A DNA stretch of 64,000 nt from Anoplopoma fimbria (Eukaryota; Chordata; Actinopteri; Perciformes; Anoplopomatidae). Positions 41,509 to 52,800 of the stretch are shown piece after piece. The stretch is taken from NCBI RefSeq assembly GCF_027596085.1, contig NC_072450.1, positions 4,015,236 through 4,079,235 of the forward strand, given 5' to 3'. Position numbers and translations under genes: made by a program. Under the pieces are notes generated by a model that was not told the origin of the DNA, made no database searches, and saw only the letters and a list, made by a program, of their open reading frames with translations. Position 1 is the first letter of the stretch. Each line of letters opens with the position of its first letter.

Positions 41509-44500
41509 TACCAGTCAAAAGTTTGGACACACCTTCTCATTCAACTACTTTGAAGAATCTAAAATATAAAACATATTCTGGTTTGTTGAGCATTTGTTTG
41601 TTTACCACATAATTCCATATGTGTTCCTTCATAGTTTGGATGTCTTCAATATTAATCTACAATGTAGAAAAAAAATAAAGGAAAAACCATTGAATGAGAA
41701 GGTGTGTCCAAACTTTTGACTGGTACTGTATATAAATGACTTTTCGCTGTACTTGGTTTAGTATCACAGAGCTGTCCCTCTCTCTGGAGTTGTATGTAAT
41801 TTGGCGGAGGTTGTTGGCATGCAGTTTGTTTTCTGTTTGGAACTGTCGCAAGCTCTAAACAGCCGTCTGGACTAGAACTAACAGGATTCTCTCATGTGGA
41901 CTGTTCTGCAGAGTGTGATGTGTCACACAGAAGCCTTTGTTTGACAGCGTTGAAGTGCACACTTCTCTTTTTGTCTCACTCTCTGGTCCACTCAGAGGTT
42001 TTACCCCCATGTCAGTATTAGGACTTTGACTTTTTTTTTGTTATTGATTAATCTGCCTAATGCTTTCTCAATTAATAGATCGAAGGAGTGTAGCAGACTG
42101 TCAGACCCTGTTGCAGTAAAACAAGAGGTTTTCTAAAGGGACTCTGGTGCTCAGAAGCACTACCGCTTTCGTCCACAGGGACCGCCAAAAACAAACACAA
42201 AATAAAAGTTCCTCATAGTAGCTTTAATCATGTGTTGTGTCTAGCTTTTTCGTATATGTGGACACATTTCGCTGTCACTTAATGAGAAACTACAGCAGAA
42301 TAATTGTCCCGACCCGATGCATAGACAGTGGGTGAAACAATATCGATTTGATATGTAATATACTACTGACTGTAAGTCGCTTTGGATAAAAGCGTCTGCT
42401 AAATGACTGTAATGTAATGTAATGTAATGTAATGATTTAAGATAAATTAAAGAACGGTTTTAAACACTCTAGAAGAAGTTTCAGTAGGGCTGAAATGTTA
42501 TTTAAAAATTGCGATTGTGTTTCTCAAGACTCAAGATGGCAAAAAAATAACTCCTTTGCATTGATCAACATTTGTGATAACATGTGGTTTCCGATCCGTG
42601 CTCTGTTCATACAGATAACTCCACCGCTGTAAAGGTGGCCTGCTACATCCTGATCGGAGTCGGAGCTTTCTCCATGCTCATGGGCTTCCTCGGCTGCTTG
42701 GGGACCATTTATGAGATCCGCTGTCTGCTCGGCGTGGTGAGTGATACGAGTTTGCAATGTTTGAACATACGTCTGTAACGTTTGGCCTGATCACTTAAAC
42801 ATGATGATGAATAATACAGCTGTGGTACAAGTGGAGGATTTATTGCAGGAATATAATAGTTGGCATTAAAAGTACCAACAACTGTGTTCTTCATTATCTT
42901 TACATCTGAATAAACAGATTATAATCCTTCACTTTTTTTCAGTAGTGTCTTTCTGTTCATTTTATGTTATTTCAGGACTTTTTGCAAGCCAGTTTCTTTC
43001 AAAATTCAAAAGTTAAATTCAAAATTTAAAAGGTTTCCTAAGTTTTGAAGTCCCTTCCTACCTACGTTTATTTCGTATTATATTCTGCTTTTTATAAACA
43101 TATTTACATAGTTTATCTTGTGCACACTTTCCTGACTTCCTTTCTATGGTTCTCAGCTCCAAACCCATTGGTTCCTATTGAAGAAGTTAAAAACATGTCA
43201 AAATGGAAATGGATCTGCTCCAAAATATAATGGGTTCTTCCTTTGCCCATGATACACCTTTCCACCAAGTTTCATGAAAATTGGGCCGGTAGTTGTTCCG
43301 TAATCTGGCTGACAAACAAACCGAAAACACAGAAAAACGTTTCCTATTTAAAAAAAGTCTTAGTAATTCCCCAAAACAGCTGTTCCCTTCTGTTTGTTTT
43401 TATCAAACAAACAGAAGGGAAATAGGGCATTTTTTGGAGACTACTTTCAGCAATCTTGTTTAGTAGATACAGTCATTGTTGGTTTTGTTGAGCTCTTCAT
43501 TCTAAACTGGTTTTACTGGGATCCAGCTGCGTCTCCTGCTGATGATTCACCACAGATGTTTGCTGGTCTGACGGGTCTAACATCTGTCTCCTCTCTCCTC
43601 AGTACTTCACCTGCCTCCTGTTGATCCTCATCGCTCAGGTCGTAGCCGGCGTGCTCATCTACTTCCAGAAGGATGTGGTGAGTGATGTCACTTCCTCTTC
43701 ATTTGTCCGCCACGCCGTCCCCCTTTTTTGCCATCATTGTGGAAGTTTTTCCCCCCCACTTTGTTTTGTTTTGTTCGTCTCACCTGGAGGGCAAACGCTA
43801 TTTGGTGATCCTGACAAGAGGAATGTTTTGCAGCACACCTTTATCTTCTGACTGGTTGTGTTCACACCCACGATGTGTCATAACAGGCACAAATATGTGC
43901 TGTGACATAGAATCAACAAGCTATCAATAGAAAAACGAATTAAAACCCTCCCAACAAGCAAATTGAAACTGACAGCGTTCAGTGTTGCGTCGCCCTCTGG
44001 TGTTTAGACATTTTACAGATAAGCAGAAAGGGTTAAATTCATCTTGTGAAGGGTTTTTCAATGTGGGTTTTATGTGTTTTGCCTTCCGTGTTTTGTGTTT
44101 TCTAAATGCTTAAATTATATATATTTTTTTACATATTTTAAGTACCATGCTACGTTGCAACAGCCCTTTAATACCAAGAGAGGTTTCTGCACACTTGTAT
44201 CTGCTCTCTGAACAGGTCGAATATAGCTTTAGATGTTTATGTGGACGCTCCAGTAATTAACTGGAATGCAAAACATCTGTGTTTATCTGAGACACGACTT
44301 TATGCAACGATCATGTCACATGAGTTACTGTAATTACAGGTTTACAAAGTAGTGTTTATGTCAACATGCATGTTGTAATTAAGACTAAATAATGCGGAAG
44401 TGCCTGACGTTCAGACTGACGTTGACGGTAATTAAACTCAAATTAAATAGATTTAGTGCTATTTTGTAAACGCAAACTTGCACGTCATTAACATGTAAAT

Positions 44501-47500
44501 CCCTCCTGTTACTGTATTCCATCCTACATGACATGAATACATTACATTTGAAAAACTTGTGCTTTTGATTATTCTCATTATTAATTAAAAAATGATGCTA
44601 TAATTGTTACATTTCTGGTTGATCAACAAACTGTTTCAGCCATGTATTCTTACGATATTTATGAACTACAAATATGGAGTTAAAGGCCTTTACAAATATT
44701 GCAAGATTTGTACAATGGCAGTAAATGAAGAAAACAATTAAAAACATGAATTTCTTTCCTACAAAATCAGTACTTTTACCTTAACTTTCAAAAACGTTTC
44801 ATAACCTGTAAACTAAGTGGCATGCAGGATATTTACTGCATAACCTGGACTGTAGTTTGAATGGCGAGACTTTAGCAAAGGATTTAAGTGGAAAACTGTG
44901 AGACTGACTCCAGCTGGACTTTGACATAATCGTCTCTCACATGCACTCCTACAAACATAAAACAATTATGTGCACTTTTATGATTTGCTCAAGCGAAAAG
45001 AGTGCAAGGAGACCTCAGACTTGGACCACAAGTTTGAGTTCGTCCTCGTTGATCCGGGCGTCCAGATGCATTATTCAACTGAAAAGGTTGAAATGCTACA
45101 AAAAGGAGGAGACAGATTTCTGTTTATTGTATCTGAACATTTGTTGGAAGCTCTTGGACTTCTTTTCAGCCACTATGCTTCTCTGCCAAATAGTTGTTCA
45201 GGGAAAAAACTTTTTTTTGTGGAGAGAAAAGAGCACTTCTCTTTTCCAGTATGAGTTCACTGGAGACCTTGAGTGTCTCAACATTCTTGGAGAAAAGATT
45301 TAGCAACAATTACACTCAGATTTCCTGCGTCTGGTCTCAAGTGATTTGGCTCAGTTCATTCATGTAAAGGTGCTGCTGTGTTCAACTCCTGATTGTCATG
45401 TTTCTGGATATCCTACAAATTGGATTTCACAGATCTTAATGCCAAATTCTTCTACACAAGAGTTCACAGCTCATGTTTGAGTCGACCAACTAAACTCACG
45501 CAAAAAAAGTGATTACAGAGGAATGCATATAAAAATGGCTCTGATTATAAACCTTTTTAATATTGTTAAATGTCCAGAACATTCCAAATTTCTTATAAGG
45601 CCTTAAACTTAAAGGAAAAGTTTGACATGTTGAAATATTGTACGATTATACGCTGTCTTCCATAAAGTTGGTCAAGTAGATTGACACCACCTCATGTATA
45701 CAAGTTAAATATAGAGCTACAGTCAGCCGCTAGTTAGCATAGCATAAAGACAGGAGGAGACAGCTAGTCTGGTTCTTTCAAAAAATGTTAACTGAACTTT
45801 ATAGGTGCTGGTAGGCAGATTTTGTTAACATTGGAAAGAGCCAGGCTAGCTGTTTCCCTCTTTTTCCAGTCTTTATGCTAAGCTAAGCTAACTAGCTGCT
45901 GGCTTCAACTTCCTATATGAAGGAAAGTCATTCAAGAGTGGTATCAATCTTCTCGTCTTACTCTCAGCATGTTCATGGTGAGGGAAGATACTTAACAAAC
46001 AGCTCTTTTTTCACTCTGAGATTATAAGTGTGTGTTTAGACTTTTTACAGTGTGTGTTTTCACATCAATTTGGACACGAGACAGTCTTTAGACTTACCAA
46101 ATCCTCCAGCAGTTTCAGATGTTTTTATCCTGACATGATTCATTTTTCAACTATTTGTTTATCCTTTTGTTTCTTTAAAATCATAAACTCTGTCATAAAA
46201 CCAGCTGAACGCATCCAAATGTTCACAACACATGAAGAAACTATAAACAGCACATAAAATGCATGTCTTCACTTCAGCTTTAGCTCCATCTGACTTTTGC
46301 TGAGTCTGTATTCTGCATCATAAGACGTATATATTTTATGAACACCACAAAACTGTTTTCTTTCAGTTAAACGAAGAAATGTCCAAGATCGTCGCCAAAG
46401 TGCTGGACGACTACCCCGGCAACAACTCGACCACGGAGCAGGCCTGGGACTTCATCCAGAGGAATGTGAGTTGGAAGAACTGATTCATGCTCTTTGTTTA
46501 AATCGTATCTGTTTAGTCCAAAATACAAATTTGTTTTTATATATAATTACAGATTACTACACATATGATGTACACACCTCACTCTGAAGTGATCCTGTCA
46601 ATATAAAGTTCATTACTGAATACTCTGTACACACAAACTTATCCTCCTATTAAATAATTTATGAATGCAAACTAAGCAATGTCACTTGAGAGGGAGTTCT
46701 GTTGTACTGAATATATCACCACAGCTGTGATTTGGTCTGAGGTAAGAGGCAAGATTATCTTTGGCCTGCTACCGAATCACAGCCGTGCTGATATCAAGTA
46801 TAACTGCACAACATTAAGTGTGTTATTGCTTTTATACAACGGTTCTACAAGTGCCATTTATTAGTTAACAGAAATATGTGACAACAAATTATGATTTTGC
46901 TGAACATATTACTGCACACTAGCTTGCTACTTTTTTGTAGGTCACCATAATAAATAACAAAACATAAACTTAACAATTGTTTAAGTGCCAAATTCATACT
47001 GCAGCAAAAATATTAAAAGCAATAATCGCCAGCAAAGGCTGCTTCAACTTCTGCCTCTTTGATCTTGTTTTCTCTTTTTTAACCGTGCTGCTGATTGTCC
47101 GTTGTCCGTCCATAGATGGAGTGCTGTGGCTGGACCGGCCGTGTGGACTGGAACGGTAACCAGGTGATCATCAACAGCTCCCAGCTGCTGTTTCCTTGCT
47201 CCTGCCAGAACATCTCGGCCTCCACAGGCAACTTCTCCGACAGCGGATTCTGTGAGGCTCAGACGCCCGACTGGCCCGTTTACGACGCGGTAAACAGTGT
47301 TTTTCTGTCTATTATATTTACCTGTTTAGTGTCACCTTGCTGCGTTCCTCGTCCATTCGTTCCTCTGATATGTTTTGGATGGATCTATTTTAGGGTTGTG
47401 CTTCCAGCGTGGAGAGCTGGCTCCTCACCAACATCGGGGTCGTCCTGGGTATCTGCCTCGCAGTGGCTCTGGTTGAGGTAAACCATCATTCGTGAATATG

Positions 47501-48581
47501 TTATTGTCTGTTTTTAACTTACACTCAGGGCACGCAGTGTTTAGGCTGCTGTAAAAACAGAGCAAGGCCGCGTGAGAAGGAGGTGTCTTGGTTTGGTCCA
47601 CACCAATCAGTCTGCCAATACAAGCTTATTTTGTTTCTCAGCGAGACATTTTGTGTTTGTGGGGCGGCTGTGGCGTAGTGGAGAGCAAGGTAGTTCTCCA
47701 ATCAGAAGGTCGGTGGTTCGATACCCGGCTTCAGTAGTCGATGTGTCCTTGGGCAAGACACTTAACCCCAAGTTGCTCCCGAAGGCTTGCCTTCTGGGAT
47801 GTTGCATGAATGTTAGTTCGAGTCTGATGGTGGCACCTTACATGGTAGCCTGTCATCAGTGTGTGAATGGGTGAATGATATGTAATATACTACTGACTGT
47901 AAGTCGCTTTGGATAAAAGCGTCTGCTAAATGACTGTAATGTAATGTAATGTGTTTGTGCAAGTGGAATACCTCATACAGTTGTCTGATCGGGCAAGTAA
48001 AAAATAATTGGCTCTTTTTTAGGGGCCGATAATCAGTAAAAAAATCAAGAGAATGCTGATAATACAGGGATTACTCAAACATTGTAGCTTAATTGAAGCA
48101 AGGGTAATTATGAATCAATAAATCAAATGCTTTGATATAAAACAGACAAGAAATTACAATTTTGTGCCCAAATGAAATTATTGGACGGCAGCTGTGACTA
48201 CCAACAATAGCCACGTGTTTTTTTTTTAAGTTCTTTATGATGAGGTTAGCTTATTTTGAGAGGGAGGCCTGAAGGGAGGGGCTGTGATTTTTCTTTTTCT
48301 CATTGATTACTTTCAAAATCTGGCTTTCTCTTGCTTTTGTTCCTCCAAAGTTCTTTTACCTAAGCTTTAATAGAATTTAATGAGACACTGTAAAGCTCAC
48401 GTGGAAAACTCCAGACTTCTGAACTCCGATGTTGAAATATGAACATATGAAATGTATCAAAGGTATAAAAATGTATTAATCCATCTGTGTTTTTGTTTGA
48501 CAGCTGCTGGGGATGATCTTTTCCATCTGCCTGTGCAGGAACATTCACACGGAAGAATACACCAAAGTGCCAAAGTACTAA
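33306..48581 (+). CDS. cd82: CD82 tetraspanin, eight coding exons
   Basis: A four-pass membrane organiser of tetraspanin microdomains that partners integrins and growth-factor receptors, at the plasma membrane and endosomes. Coding exons: 33306-33368, 34962-35034, 42615-42736, 43603-43677, 46367-46465, 47116-47289, 47394-47477, 48504-48581. They total 255 aa (human about 267). TM segments are at about 11-32, 52-74, 86-107 and 210-238. The large loop has the tetraspanin CCG (147-149), PCSC (171-174), C190 and C204, and sequons at N130/N131, N164, N176 and N183. A sequon in the small loop is at N46/N47. KYFLFLFNLIFF, MLMGFLGC and the tail YTKVPKY match CD82 rather than other tetraspanins; YTKV fits a YxxPhi endocytic signal. 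Juxtamembrane Cys5, 239 and 241 are likely palmitoylated. The acceptor at 33294-33295 shows that non-coding leader exon(s) lie upstream, unidentified. The copy (cd82a or cd82b) cannot be decided here. Confidence 0.95.
33511..33940 (-). mobile_element. Repeat family A, long copy in cd82 intron 1
   Basis: It runs from 'ATAGACTGTATATAAGAAGT' through 'CACAGTAGCCCCGCCCTAAA' to 'GGACAGGAGAGAGAATGCAG', in inverse orientation to the copy at 21216. A short internal loss is seen near 33893-33903, where the other copies have a longer 'GACTTCTATACAACCAG' stretch. It lies in the coding intron 33369-34961. Confidence 0.82.
34632..34668. repeat. Perfect 15-bp hairpin
   Basis: Arm AGCTATGGCAGAGCA (34632-34646) is exactly complementary to 34654-34668 across a 7-base loop AGATATC. 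It sits in cd82 intron 1, 293 bases before exon 2. It is too short for a standard pre-miRNA. Confidence 0.85.
34902..34948. repeat. (TG)n microsatellite just upstream of cd82 exon 2
   Basis: A ~47-base TG run with two TGCG interruptions, ending 13 bases before the acceptor at 34960-34961. It takes the place of a typical pyrimidine tract except for the short TTTTTGTCCTCC. Confidence 0.95.
35110..35790 (+). mobile_element. Fish dispersed repeat F, copy 2, split by an insertion
   Basis: 35110-35310 contains 'CTGGACTCAAGGATGACC' and 'GGTCAAAGGTCACTGTC'. 35650-35790 carries 'TCACACTAATATCTAACAGG' and 'ATCAAATGATAAAGTGAGG', which follow in the copy at 19795-20010. The ~330 bases between are absent from the other copy. 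Exact breakpoints need alignment. Confidence 0.6.
38711..38856. repeat. (TG)n microsatellite with TCTG variants
   Basis: A ~145-base TG run interrupted by TCTG units near both ends. It is the source of the CVCV and HTHT open frames. Confidence 0.97.
39008..39083. repeat. (CA)n microsatellite
   Basis: A ~76-base CA run, 150 bases downstream of and complementary in sense to the (TG)n run at 38711-38856. Confidence 0.97.
39430..39790. mobile_element. Fish dispersed repeat G (degraded)
   Basis: It shares 'CTACATCTCAGAGGG', 'ATTTAAGTACATTTTGATGCC' and related order of phrases with 10960-11360 and 26545-27480. No ORF, and borders are unclear. Confidence 0.5.
40619..40697. repeat. (CA)39 microsatellite
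   Basis: An uninterrupted AC run of ~79 bases followed by a C-run at 40712-40721. Confidence 0.98.
41442..41505. repeat. (AT)n microsatellite
   Basis: A 63-base AT run directly abutting the left end of the Tc1-like MITE. It may be the target site into which the element inserted, or an expansion of its TA duplication. Confidence 0.97.
41506..41728. mobile_element. Tc1/mariner-like MITE
   Basis: A 223-bp element with near-perfect ~40-bp terminal inverted repeats (CAGTACCAGTCAAAAGTTTG ... reverse complement ending at 41728). It is flanked by TA on both sides (41504-41505 and 41729-41730), the expected Tc1 target duplication. It has no transposase ORF. The near-perfect ends suggest recent insertion. 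Confidence 0.93.
42110..42227. mobile_element. Fragment of a dispersed repeat shared with ~38095-38190
   Basis: In reverse orientation it matches 'GGCGGTCCCTGTGGACGAAA' and adjacent bases of 38125-38190. It is therefore an inverted partner of that copy within the same intron. Borders are approximate. Confidence 0.55.
42351..42434 (+). mobile_element. SINE 3' fragment
   Basis: Identical in order and almost in sequence to 47878-47950: 'ATATGTAATATACTACTGAC', then the CGCTTTGGATAAAAGCG tail and (ATGTA)n. The tRNA-like head is missing, a typical 5' truncation. Confidence 0.85.
43130..43340 (+). mobile_element. Fish dispersed repeat E in cd82 intron 3
   Basis: Contains 'CCACCAAGTTTCATGAAAAT' and 'CTGGCTGACAAACAAACCG', the typical 3' part of a repeat widespread in fish. 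No ORF. Left border uncertain. Confidence 0.6.
43383..43421. repeat. Perfect 17-bp hairpin
   Basis: Arm TTCCCTTCTGTTTGTTT (43383-43399) is exactly complementary to 43405-43421 over a 5-base loop. It lies in cd82 intron 3 just after repeat E. It may be a small inverted duplication. Confidence 0.88.
43678..46366 (+). other. cd82 intron 4
   Basis: 2.7 kb with no exon. The open frames at 44941-45303 are unrecognised. The 3' third holds family D (45610-45990). Confidence 0.6.
45610..45990. mobile_element. Fish dispersed repeat D
   Basis: Contains inverted phrases 'GCTAGTTAGCATAGCATAAA' (~45730) and 'CTTTATGCTAAGCTAAGCTA' (~45872). It therefore has a foldback-like structure. Related pieces occur near 24690-24750 and 38468-38490. 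A common family of percomorph fish; the formal name is not known to me. Confidence 0.65.
46466..47115 (+). other. cd82 intron 5
   Basis: 650 bp, AT-rich, nothing recognisable. The short ORFs are not supported. Confidence 0.6.
47661..47950 (+). mobile_element. Full-length tRNA-derived SINE in cd82 intron 7
   Basis: The head carries a Pol III A box TGGCGTAGTGG (47671-47681) and B box GGTTCGATACC (47715-47725), 33 bases between them. A central region with 'CCTTGGGCAAGACACTTAAC' follows. The 3' tail is CGCTTTGGATAAAAGCG, followed by (ATGTA)n. The small ORFs across it are not genes. Confidence 0.9.
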
Positions 48582-49802
48582 AGGAGCTCAGTGGAGGAAG
48601 TTAATTGGTTGAACTGAACAGAAACACCGAAATAGAAAGAGAAGAAATAGTAAAATAATGCATTTTTTTGTTTCCCTTCCCTGTATATCATGAAACATTT
48701 TGTCCAAATGTAAAATAATTAGTCTTTGCGTTGTATTTTGTTAGATTATTCTTCTTTTCAGGCACTTCCATGTTTCGGTTTTGTCAGCCCAGTTTTTCTT
48801 TGGAGCACTTTAGAGACCTTTTGGATCAGAGAGCGATGCTGAATTTGTTTTTGATTACGTTTATTTTAGTGGAATGTGTTGGAGTTGGGAGTAAGAAATG
48901 ATGGATGAGTCTGCCTGTACATCCTCTCAGATTACAGCGTTGCTGGTTTCTCTGGAAGTTATCAGTTCATGGTTTAAATTTTCCCTAAAAATATCTGAGG
49001 AGAGATCATGTTTAATGTCTACGACGACAGAATTCAAACCTAACGTTTAAGTGACAACTTGTTTGGACAACTGGAAAATCCACCTCATATGTGTGGTGTG
49101 TTTTTTGTTGTTTTTTATACACCAGCGTTTTGATTTATTGTGACATTTTTTTAGTGCTTTGTATATAATTTTAGTCATTTGTGTGAGTTTGAATCCCAAA
49201 AATTCTGCCAGGGTTTTCTTTAGCAGCTGGTTTTAAAAAGTCATTGGTTTTCTTGATTTTGTTCTGGAAATAATAGAAATAATGAGATACTAAAGAGGAA
49301 GATTTATGATGCTTGTTTTTTGAAAGTATCACTCCCAGTTTACAATTATCTTTGAAGACAAACAAAAGAAAGCTTTTTTTTAAGGTAGCTTTTAGTTAAT
49401 ATTTTACCCACTTTAATGAGAGAAAAAATGGGGATTGAAATGTTTATTTTAACCATTTTTGAAACTTTAAAATATAAGGTAAAAGGGGAAAATTATTTTG
49501 GAGCAGAAGAAATATTTTAAGGGAGATCCATCTTGGAAATTTGTTTATACAGAAAAATCATTTTGAAATTCATTTATGTACAATTTGTAACTTTCAGCCA
49601 AGATGTTGTGGTGTTTTTATAATGTACAAATCCACCTTCCTGTTTTTCATTTTATGTACAGTCTGTATGAAAAACATCCCATTAACCCTTATACTAGTTT
49701 CTAAGACAGAGAGAGTACGTATGTTTGTAACTAGATGGATTTCTGGTAGCTGGATTAGTAAATGTGTACTCACAACATTCATTCTTTCATTTTGCCAATA
49801 AA
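48582..49802 (+). terminator. cd82: cd82 3' UTR and poly(A) signal
   Basis: A ~1.2 kb U-rich 3' UTR after the TAA at 48579-48581. The AATAAA at 49797-49802 follows a TTTTGCC tract and is the best end signal. No ORF of note. Confidence 0.7.
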
Positions 49803-49889
49803 CTGATTACAGTAGTTTGTTGTTTGTTTTCATTCCTTAATCCACTTCCTCTTAAAGCTCAATTATTGCAGGTTTAAAATAAAAATGTT

Positions 49890-52800
49890 TTAGTCTTTCA
49901 TAAAAAGTCATACTTTAGTATGTTGTCACAAATTTCATAGTATAGCCGGTATAAACAGACCTAAAAATTGAATAGTATAGTATGTGATGAAGATGGTAAT
50001 AATAATGGTACAGTACGTGATTAAAAAGTCATAGTATAGTATGTTAAAAAAAGTCATAATAAAAGTCATAGTATAGTATGTAGAAAAAAAGTCATAGTAT
50101 GGAATATCGAAAAGTCATGAAAGTCATAGTATAGTATGTTGAAAAAAAGGCATAAAAAAGTAATAGTATATTATGCCGAAAAAAGTAATAAGTCATAGTA
50201 TTGTATGACGAAAGTCATAAAAAAGTCAGTATTGTATGTCAAAAAAAAGTCATAGTATTGTATGTCAAAAAAGTCATAGTATAGTATGTCGAAAAAAGTA
50301 ATAAGTCATAGTATTGTATGACGAAAGTCATAAAAAAGTCATAGTATTGTATGTAGTATAGTATAGTATGTATGAAAAAAAGTCATAAAAAAAAGTCAGT
50401 ATTATATGTCGAAAAAAAGTTAAAAAAAGCTCATAGTATTGTATGTAGAAAAAAGTCATAGTATAGTATGTTGAAAAAAAGGCATAAAAAGGTCATAGTA
50501 TAGAATATCGGAAAAAAGTAATAGTATTGTATGTAGAAAAAAAGTCAGTATATTATGTCGATAAGTCATAAAAAAGTCATAGTATAGTATGTCGAAAAAA
50601 AAGGCATAAAAAAATCATAGTATGGAGTATCGAAAAAAGTCATAAAAAAGTCATAGTATAGTATGTTGAAAGCAAGTCATAATAAAAGTCATAATATAGT
50701 ATGTCGAAAAAAGTAATAAGTCATAGTATTGTATGACGAAAGTCATAAAAAAGTCATAGTATTATGTCAAAAAAGTCATAGTATAGTATGTCGAAAAAAA
50801 GTTAAAAAAAAGTCATAGTATTGTATGTCAAAAAAGTCATAGTATAGTATGTCGAAAAAAAAAAAAAGTCATAGTATGGAATATCGAAAAAAAAAAAAGT
50901 CATAGTCATAAAAAAGTCATAGTATAGTATGTTGAAAAAAAGTAATAGTATAGTATGTTGAAAAAAAGGCATAAAAAAGTAATAGTATATTATGCCGAAA
51001 AAAGTAACAAGTCATAGTATTGTATGTCAAAAAAGTCATAGTATAGTATGTCGAAAAAAAGTTAAAAAAAAGTCATAGTATTGTATGTCGAAAAAAAGTT
51101 AAAAAAAAGTCATAGTATTGTATGTAGAAAAAAGTCATAGTATAGTATGTCGAAAAAAAGTTAAAAAAAAGTCATAGTATTGTATGTAGAAAAAAGTCAT
51201 AGTATAGTATAAAAAAAAAGTTTAAAAAAAAAAGTATAGTATGTATGAAAAAAAGTATTAAAAAAAGTCATAGTATTGTATGTAGTATGTAGAAAAAAGT
51301 CATAGTATAGTATGTCGAAAAAAAGGCATAAAAAAGTCATAGTATAGAATATCGAAAAAAAAAGTAATAGTATTGTATGTAGAAAAAAGCCATAGTATAT
51401 TATGTCGATAAGTCATAAAAAAGTCATAGTATAGTATGTTGAAAAAAAGGCATAAAAAAAAATCATAGTATGGAGTATCGAAAAAAGTCATAAAAAAGTC
51501 ATAGTATAGTATGTTGAAAGCAAGTCATAATAAAAGTCATAGTATAGTATGTCAAATAAAAGTAAAAAAAAAAGTCATAGTATTGTATGTAGAAAAAAGT
51601 CATAAAAAAGTCATAGTATTGTATGTCAAAAAAGTCATAAAAAAAAAAAGTCATAGTATGTCGAAAAAAAGTTAAAAAAAAGTCATAGTATTGTATAAAA
51701 AAAATAGTCATATATATGTAAAAAAGTCATAGTATAGTATGTCGAAAAAAAAAAAGTCATAAAAAAAAAAGTCATAGTATAAATATCGAAAAAAAGTAAT
51801 ATAGTATTGTATGTAAAAAAAGTCATAGTATAGTATGTCGAAAAAAAGTTAAAAAAATAGTATTGTCATAAAAAAGTCATAGTATGTATGTAGAAAAAAA
51901 AAAAAAGTTAAAAAAAGTCATAGTATTGTATGTCGAAAAAAAAAAGTCATAAAAATGTCATAGTATTGTATGTCGAAAAAAGTTAAAAAAAAGTCATAGT
52001 ATTGTATGTAGAAAAAAGTCATAAAAAAGTATAGTATGTCGAAAAAAAGGCATAAAAAAGTCATAGTATAGAATATGTAAAAAAAGTAATAGTATAGTAT
52101 GTATGTAAAAAAGTCATAGTATAGTATGTCGAAAAAAAGTTAAAAAAAGTCATAGTATTGTATGTTAAAAAAAGTCATAGTATTGTATGTAAAAAAAATA
52201 GTATAGTATTGTATGTAAAAAAGTTAAAAAAAGTCATAGTATTGTATGTAAAAAAAAGTCATAGTATAGTATGTCGAAAAAAAAAAATAGTATTGTAAAA
52301 AAAAGTCATAAAAATTGTAGAAAAAAGTCATAGTATAGTATGTCGAAAAAAAGTTAAAAAAAAGTCATAGTATTGTATGTCGAAAAAAAGTTAAAAAAAA
52401 GTCATAGTATTGTATAGTATTCATAGTATGTATAAAAAAAAAAGTTAAAAAAAAGTCATAGTATTGTAAAAGTAAAAAAAAGTCATAGTATAGTATGTTG
52501 AAAAAAAAAAAAGTCATAGTATAGTATGTCAAAAAAAAGTCATAGTATTGTATAGAAAAAAAATCTAAAAAAAGTCATAGTATTGTATGTCAAAAAAGTC
52601 ATAGTATAGTATGTCGAAAAAAAGTTAAAAAAAAGTCATAGTATTGTATGTCGAAAAAAAGTTAAAAAAAGTCATATGTATAGTATATGTCGAAAAAAAG
52701 TTTAAAAAAAGTCATAGTATTGTATGTCGAAAAAAAGTTAAAAAAAAGTCATAGTATTGTATGTAGAAAAAAGTCATAGTATAGTATGTCGAAAAAAAGG

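Larger units (their letters stand above)
35035..42614 (+). other. cd82 intron 2 (7.6 kb), repeat-rich
   Basis: It holds family F pieces at about 35110-35310 and 35650-35790. They appear to be one element split by a ~330-bp insertion. It also holds TG-rich sequence at 36065-36120, family G/D pieces at about 37990-38560 and 39430-40460, a (TG)n/(CA)n pair at 38711-39083, (CA)n at 40619-40697, (AT)n plus a Tc1-like MITE at 41442-41730, and a SINE tail at 42351-42434. The stretch 36130-37980 shows nothing recognisable. Confidence 0.75.

Noticed and set aside
44941..45303. 120-codon frame in cd82 intron 4
   Set aside because: Unrecognised sequence inside an intron, overlapping a second frame, with no conserved motif.
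47671..47725. tRNA gene
   Set aside because: A and B boxes are present but the cloverleaf is not complete and the sequence continues into a SINE body and tail.
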